DNA from: Campylobacteraceae bacterium
GTDB taxonomy: Bacteria; Campylobacterota; Campylobacteria; Campylobacterales; Sulfurovaceae
DNA length: 8,213 bases
Reading direction: 5' to 3'
Assembly (NCBI GenBank): GCA_027022775.1
Contig: JALVXO010000214.1
Location: 1 to 8,213, forward strand
Made by a program: the position numbers and the translations under genes. The notes beneath the pieces were generated by a model. That model saw nothing but the letters and a program-made list of their open reading frames with translations. It was not told where the DNA came from and ran no database searches. Below are positions 5,858 through 8,213 of the stretch, one piece after another. Within the stretch, counting starts at the first letter, position 1; each line of letters starts with the position of its first letter.

Positions 5858-6832
5858 TTACTGTTGTGCATCTAGCAAAGAGTTGTAAAATTTAACATAA
5901 TTTGTATCGCCTTCGGCTCTTGCTTTCATAGCGCTTCTTGGATGCTCATTGAGCTGCCCTGTTATCATATACGGTATGCTGTAGCCCCAGTCAAGCTCTT
6001 TCTCCAAAGGCACAATCTCTTCTTGAATAAATTTTAACAGCGGCTCAAGTTTGTATTTCGGATTTTTTAAGAAACCTACAAGAAGTTCCAGCGGGCAGTT
6101 GCCAGCACCCCTGCCTAATCCTGAAATTGTAGCATCTAAAAAGCTGGTGCCGTAAATCATTGCTTCTATTGTATTTGCATAAGCCAGCTGCATATTGTTA
6201 TGTGCGTGTATTCCTATTTTTTTGCCTGTTTTTTCGGCAATATCTAAATATTTTTCTGTAAGCATTCTTATCTGTTCAGGGTAAAATGTTCCAAAACTGT
6301 CAACTACATAGATAACATCTACAGGCGTTTTGCTGACAGTATCTAAAACTTCATCTATTTCACTCTCGAAAAGTTTTGAAATTGCCATAATGTTTATTGT
6401 GGTTTCATACCCCTTTGAGTGGGCATCTTCTATAAGTTCTACCGCTTCTGGAATCTGATGGGCGTAAGCAGCAATTCTGACCATATCTACTACAGAATCT
6501 TTTTTTGGCAGCAACTCATCTTTAACTGTTCTGCCAATATCTGACATAACTGCAATTTTCATGTCTGTATTGTTTTCGCCCACAATTCTTCTTATATCCT
6601 CTTCTTTACAGAAATTCCAGGGACCAAACTCCTCTTCGCTCATTAATTTTGGAGAATTGTTTTTACCTATCTCCATATAATCTACGCCGCTTGCAACACA
6701 AGTTTCATACACTTTGCGTACAAAATCGTCGCTAAAATGGAAATTGTTAACCAGTCCGCCATCTCTGATTGTGCAATCTAAAACCCTTAAATCTTCTCTA
6801 ACGCTCAATATTGTTCCTTTTTTCTTCAGCAT
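5858..6832 (-). CDS. DRE-TIM (HMGL-like) aldolase, substrate unknown
   Basis: A 324-residue cytosolic protein of the HMG-CoA lyase-like metal-dependent barrel superfamily, whose members make or break carbon-carbon bonds through a pyruvate-type enolate. Residues 15-26 (LRVLDCTIRDGG) give the catalytic Arg23 and metal ligand Asp24. GIHAHNN (207-213) supplies metal ligands His209 and His211, and GLGRGAGNCPLE (238-249) is the typical GxGxRxGN-type loop. Overall closest to 4-hydroxy-2-oxovalerate aldolase (DmpG/MhpE), but the His that follows RDG(M) in DmpG and acts as base is replaced by Leu27, and no acylating acetaldehyde dehydrogenase gene lies beside it. It is therefore probably a different aldolase, of the kind often annotated only as aldolase catalytic domain protein. 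AAAGGA lies 6 nt before ATG. It has a likely promoter upstream and a terminator downstream, so it forms its own unit. Superfamily confident, reaction not. Confidence 0.85.
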   Translation of the reverse strand: MLKKKGTILSVREDLRVLDCTIRDGGLVNNFHFSDDFVRKVYETCVASGVDYMEIGKNNSPKLMSEEEFGPWNFCKEEDIRRIVGENNTDMKIAVMSDIGRTVKDELLPKKDSVVDMVRIAAYAHQIPEAVELIEDAHSKGYETTINIMAISKLFESEIDEVLDTVSKTPVDVIYVVDSFGTFYPEQIRMLTEKYLDIAEKTGKKIGIHAHNNMQLAYANTIEAMIYGTSFLDATISGLGRGAGNCPLELLVGFLKNPKYKLEPLLKFIQEEIVPLEKELDWGYSIPYMITGQLNEHPRSAMKARAEGDTNYVKFYNSLLDAQQ

Positions 6833-6859
6833 TTAATATCCTTTGTTTCAACAAGTAAC

Positions 6860-6865
6860 ATTATA
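6860..6865 (-). promoter_or_regulatory. -10 box upstream of the aldolase gene
   Basis: A perfect TATAAT on the minus strand lies in the 109-bp gap after purB. Transcription would begin near 6853, about 20 nt before the ATG and upstream of AAAGGA. Only an AT-rich sequence is found at the -35 position. Confidence 0.5.
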
Positions 6866-6917
6866 TTATCTTAAATTTTCTTATAAAATCGATTAATTTC
6901 TATCTTTTAAAGTGCCG

Positions 6918-6936
6918 GTGTTTCTCTTGTAAACAC
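6918..6936 (-). terminator. Hairpin just after purB, weak terminator candidate
   Basis: GTGTTT and AAACAC form a perfect 6-bp stem around a 7-nt loop, five bases past the purB stop. In the leftward transcript the stem is followed by CGGCACTTT rather than a U-run, so it may be an attenuating or mRNA-stabilising hairpin rather than an efficient terminator. Confidence 0.3.
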
Positions 6937-6941
6937 TCAAT

Positions 6942-8213
6942 CTACTCCCCAAAAACCCTTTTGAATATTGCATCTACATTTTTGGTGTAGTAGTCGTAAT
7001 TAAAGCATTCGCGTATTTGCTCTTCGCTCAGTTTTTCCCTTAACTCTTTATCTTCAAGCAGATACTGTAAAAAGAGGCTTTCGCCCTCTTTGTTAAGTGC
7101 CGGTTTGCCTTTTTGCAAATCTTCCCATACTTTCATTGCATTTCTTTGAACGATTTTATATGCATCTTCGCGGCTTACTCCGGCTTTTGGAAGTTCTAGC
7201 AGCACTCTTTGGCTAAATACCAGCCCGCCGGTTAAATTTAAGTTTTTCATCATATTTTCAGGCATTACTGTAAGTTTAGAGATAACGCCGTTAAAGCGGT
7301 GCAGCATAAAATCGCTTGTTATAAAGCTGTCAGGCAGCCAGAATCTCTCTGTTGAGCTGTGCGAAATGTCGCGCTCATGCCAAAGTGCTACATTTTCCAT
7401 TGCGGGAATTACATAAGCTCTTATCATTCTTGCTAAGCCTGTTATATTTTCGGTTAATATCGGATTTCTTTTGTGAGGCATTGCAGAACTGCCTTTTTGG
7501 CCTTTTGCGAAATACTCTTCGGCTTCGTATACTTCGGTTCTTTGCCAGTGGCGCACTTGAACGGCAAATTTTTCTATTGAGCTTGCCAGCAGTGCAAGCG
7601 CGCTTGCCAGCCTTGCGTAGCGGTCTCTTTGTATTACCTGGTTGCTAACTGGTGCCGGCTTTAAGCCGAGCTCTTTCATTGCCAACTCTTCAAGCTCCAG
7701 CGGAGCGTGGGCAAAATTTCCCATTGCACCGCTAATTTGCCCTACTGCAATCACTTCCATTGTATCTTCTAAATTTTGCAAATGGCGTTTTAATTCATCA
7801 TACCAGACTGCCAAAACCAGCCCAAAGGTTATAGGTTCGCCGTGAATTCCGTGGCTTCTGCCCACCATTAGGGTGTATTTGTGTTCAAATGCCCGCTTTT
7901 TAACCGATTCCATTACCATTTTTACATCTTCTATAATAATTTTAAGCGAATCGCGCATCTGCAGTGCAACGCCTGTATCTACTGCATCTGAGCTTGTCAT
8001 TCCGTAGTGGAACCACCTGCTCTCTTCTCCCAGGCTCTCTGCAACGCTTGTGGTAAATGCTATTAAGTCATGTTTTGTTACCGCTTCTATCTCTTCAATT
8101 CTCTCTACGCTAAATTTTGCATTTTTTACGATTTTTTCGCAATCTTCATCGGGTATTAACCCCAATTTGTTCCAGGCTTTTACAACCGCTTTTTCCACTT
8201 CTAGCCAGGCTGC
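6942..8213 (-). CDS. purB: Adenylosuccinate lyase, 5' end beyond the window
   Basis: Cytosolic homotetrameric lyase of purine synthesis. It removes fumarate from SAICAR and from adenylosuccinate. The frame is open to the right edge (first visible residues AAWLEVEKAV), so the true start lies outside; about 20 N-terminal residues are missing by comparison with the family, and the GTG at 8198 is internal. Numbering from the first visible residue, TKHDLIAF (46-53) carries a substrate-site His48, MTSSDAVDTG (72-81) a substrate loop, GRSHG (118-122) the general-acid/base His121, and GSSAMPHKRNP (241-251) the mobile fumarase-superfamily signature loop with its catalytic serine. The C-terminal region ends normally in KRVFGE. 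The 423 visible residues fit the usual 430-450. No other pur gene is nearby, as is common when purB stands alone. The TKHDLI codons resemble the CRISPR repeat (see findings). Confidence 0.97.
   Translation of the reverse strand, partial: AAWLEVEKAVVKAWNKLGLIPDEDCEKIVKNAKFSVERIEEIEAVTKHDLIAFTTSVAESLGEESRWFHYGMTSSDAVDTGVALQMRDSLKIIIEDVKMVMESVKKRAFEHKYTLMVGRSHGIHGEPITFGLVLAVWYDELKRHLQNLEDTMEVIAVGQISGAMGNFAHAPLELEELAMKELGLKPAPVSNQVIQRDRYARLASALALLASSIEKFAVQVRHWQRTEVYEAEEYFAKGQKGSSAMPHKRNPILTENITGLARMIRAYVIPAMENVALWHERDISHSSTERFWLPDSFITSDFMLHRFNGVISKLTVMPENMMKNLNLTGGLVFSQRVLLELPKAGVSREDAYKIVQRNAMKVWEDLQKGKPALNKEGESLFLQYLLEDKELREKLSEEQIRECFNYDYYTKNVDAIFKRVFGE

Noticed and set aside
7352..7845. Plus-strand frames of 98 and 67 codons opposite purB
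   Set aside because: Antisense shadows of purB without supporting signals.
6942..8198. GTG at 8198 as the purB start
   Set aside because: The frame stays open to the window edge with family-typical residues (AAWLE) before it, so it is an internal valine codon.

Overview
The window looks like a chromosomal stretch from a Campylobacterota (Epsilonproteobacteria) species. The grounds are the moderately AT-rich sequence, the strongly AT-rich gaps, the isolated TATAAT-type -10 boxes without a good -35, and the close resemblance of PurB and ValS to that phylum's versions as I remember them. I could not run a search, so genus is left open. All five protein genes and, by inference, the CRISPR array are read leftward (minus strand).

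Layout from left to right. Positions 1-858 hold the leader-proximal end of a CRISPR array: 13 copies of a 35-nt repeat, the first cut by the window edge, and 12 unique spacers of 31-39 nt. Positions 859-953 are an AT-rich leader with a TATAAT box facing the array. Positions 954-990 form a 17-bp hairpin that is best paired in the leftward transcript and probably separates the array from what lies upstream. Positions 991-1224 have no gene but contain a sigma70-like promoter facing left, a short dyad and a candidate small RNA. Then come a secreted thioredoxin-like protein (1225-1602), valyl-tRNA synthetase valS (1664-4288), pyruvate kinase pyk (4333-5760), a DRE-TIM (HMGL-like) aldolase of unknown substrate (5858-6832), and adenylosuccinate lyase purB (6942-8213, cut at its 5' end by the window edge).

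The five genes do not form a coherent pathway. Four of the five leftward units (aldolase, valS, thioredoxin, CRISPR) have a leftward TATAAT in the short gap upstream, and there is an intrinsic terminator between the aldolase and pyk, so this reads as single genes side by side rather than one operon. No cas gene is visible; any effector genes must lie to the left or elsewhere.

The points most worth a second look concern the CRISPR region: a sense-strand bias of the spacers, which would make the crRNAs antisense to target mRNAs; a candidate small RNA just upstream of the leader that contains a weak anti-repeat; and an unexpected similarity between the repeat and the purB active-site codons. No effector system can be claimed from this window alone.
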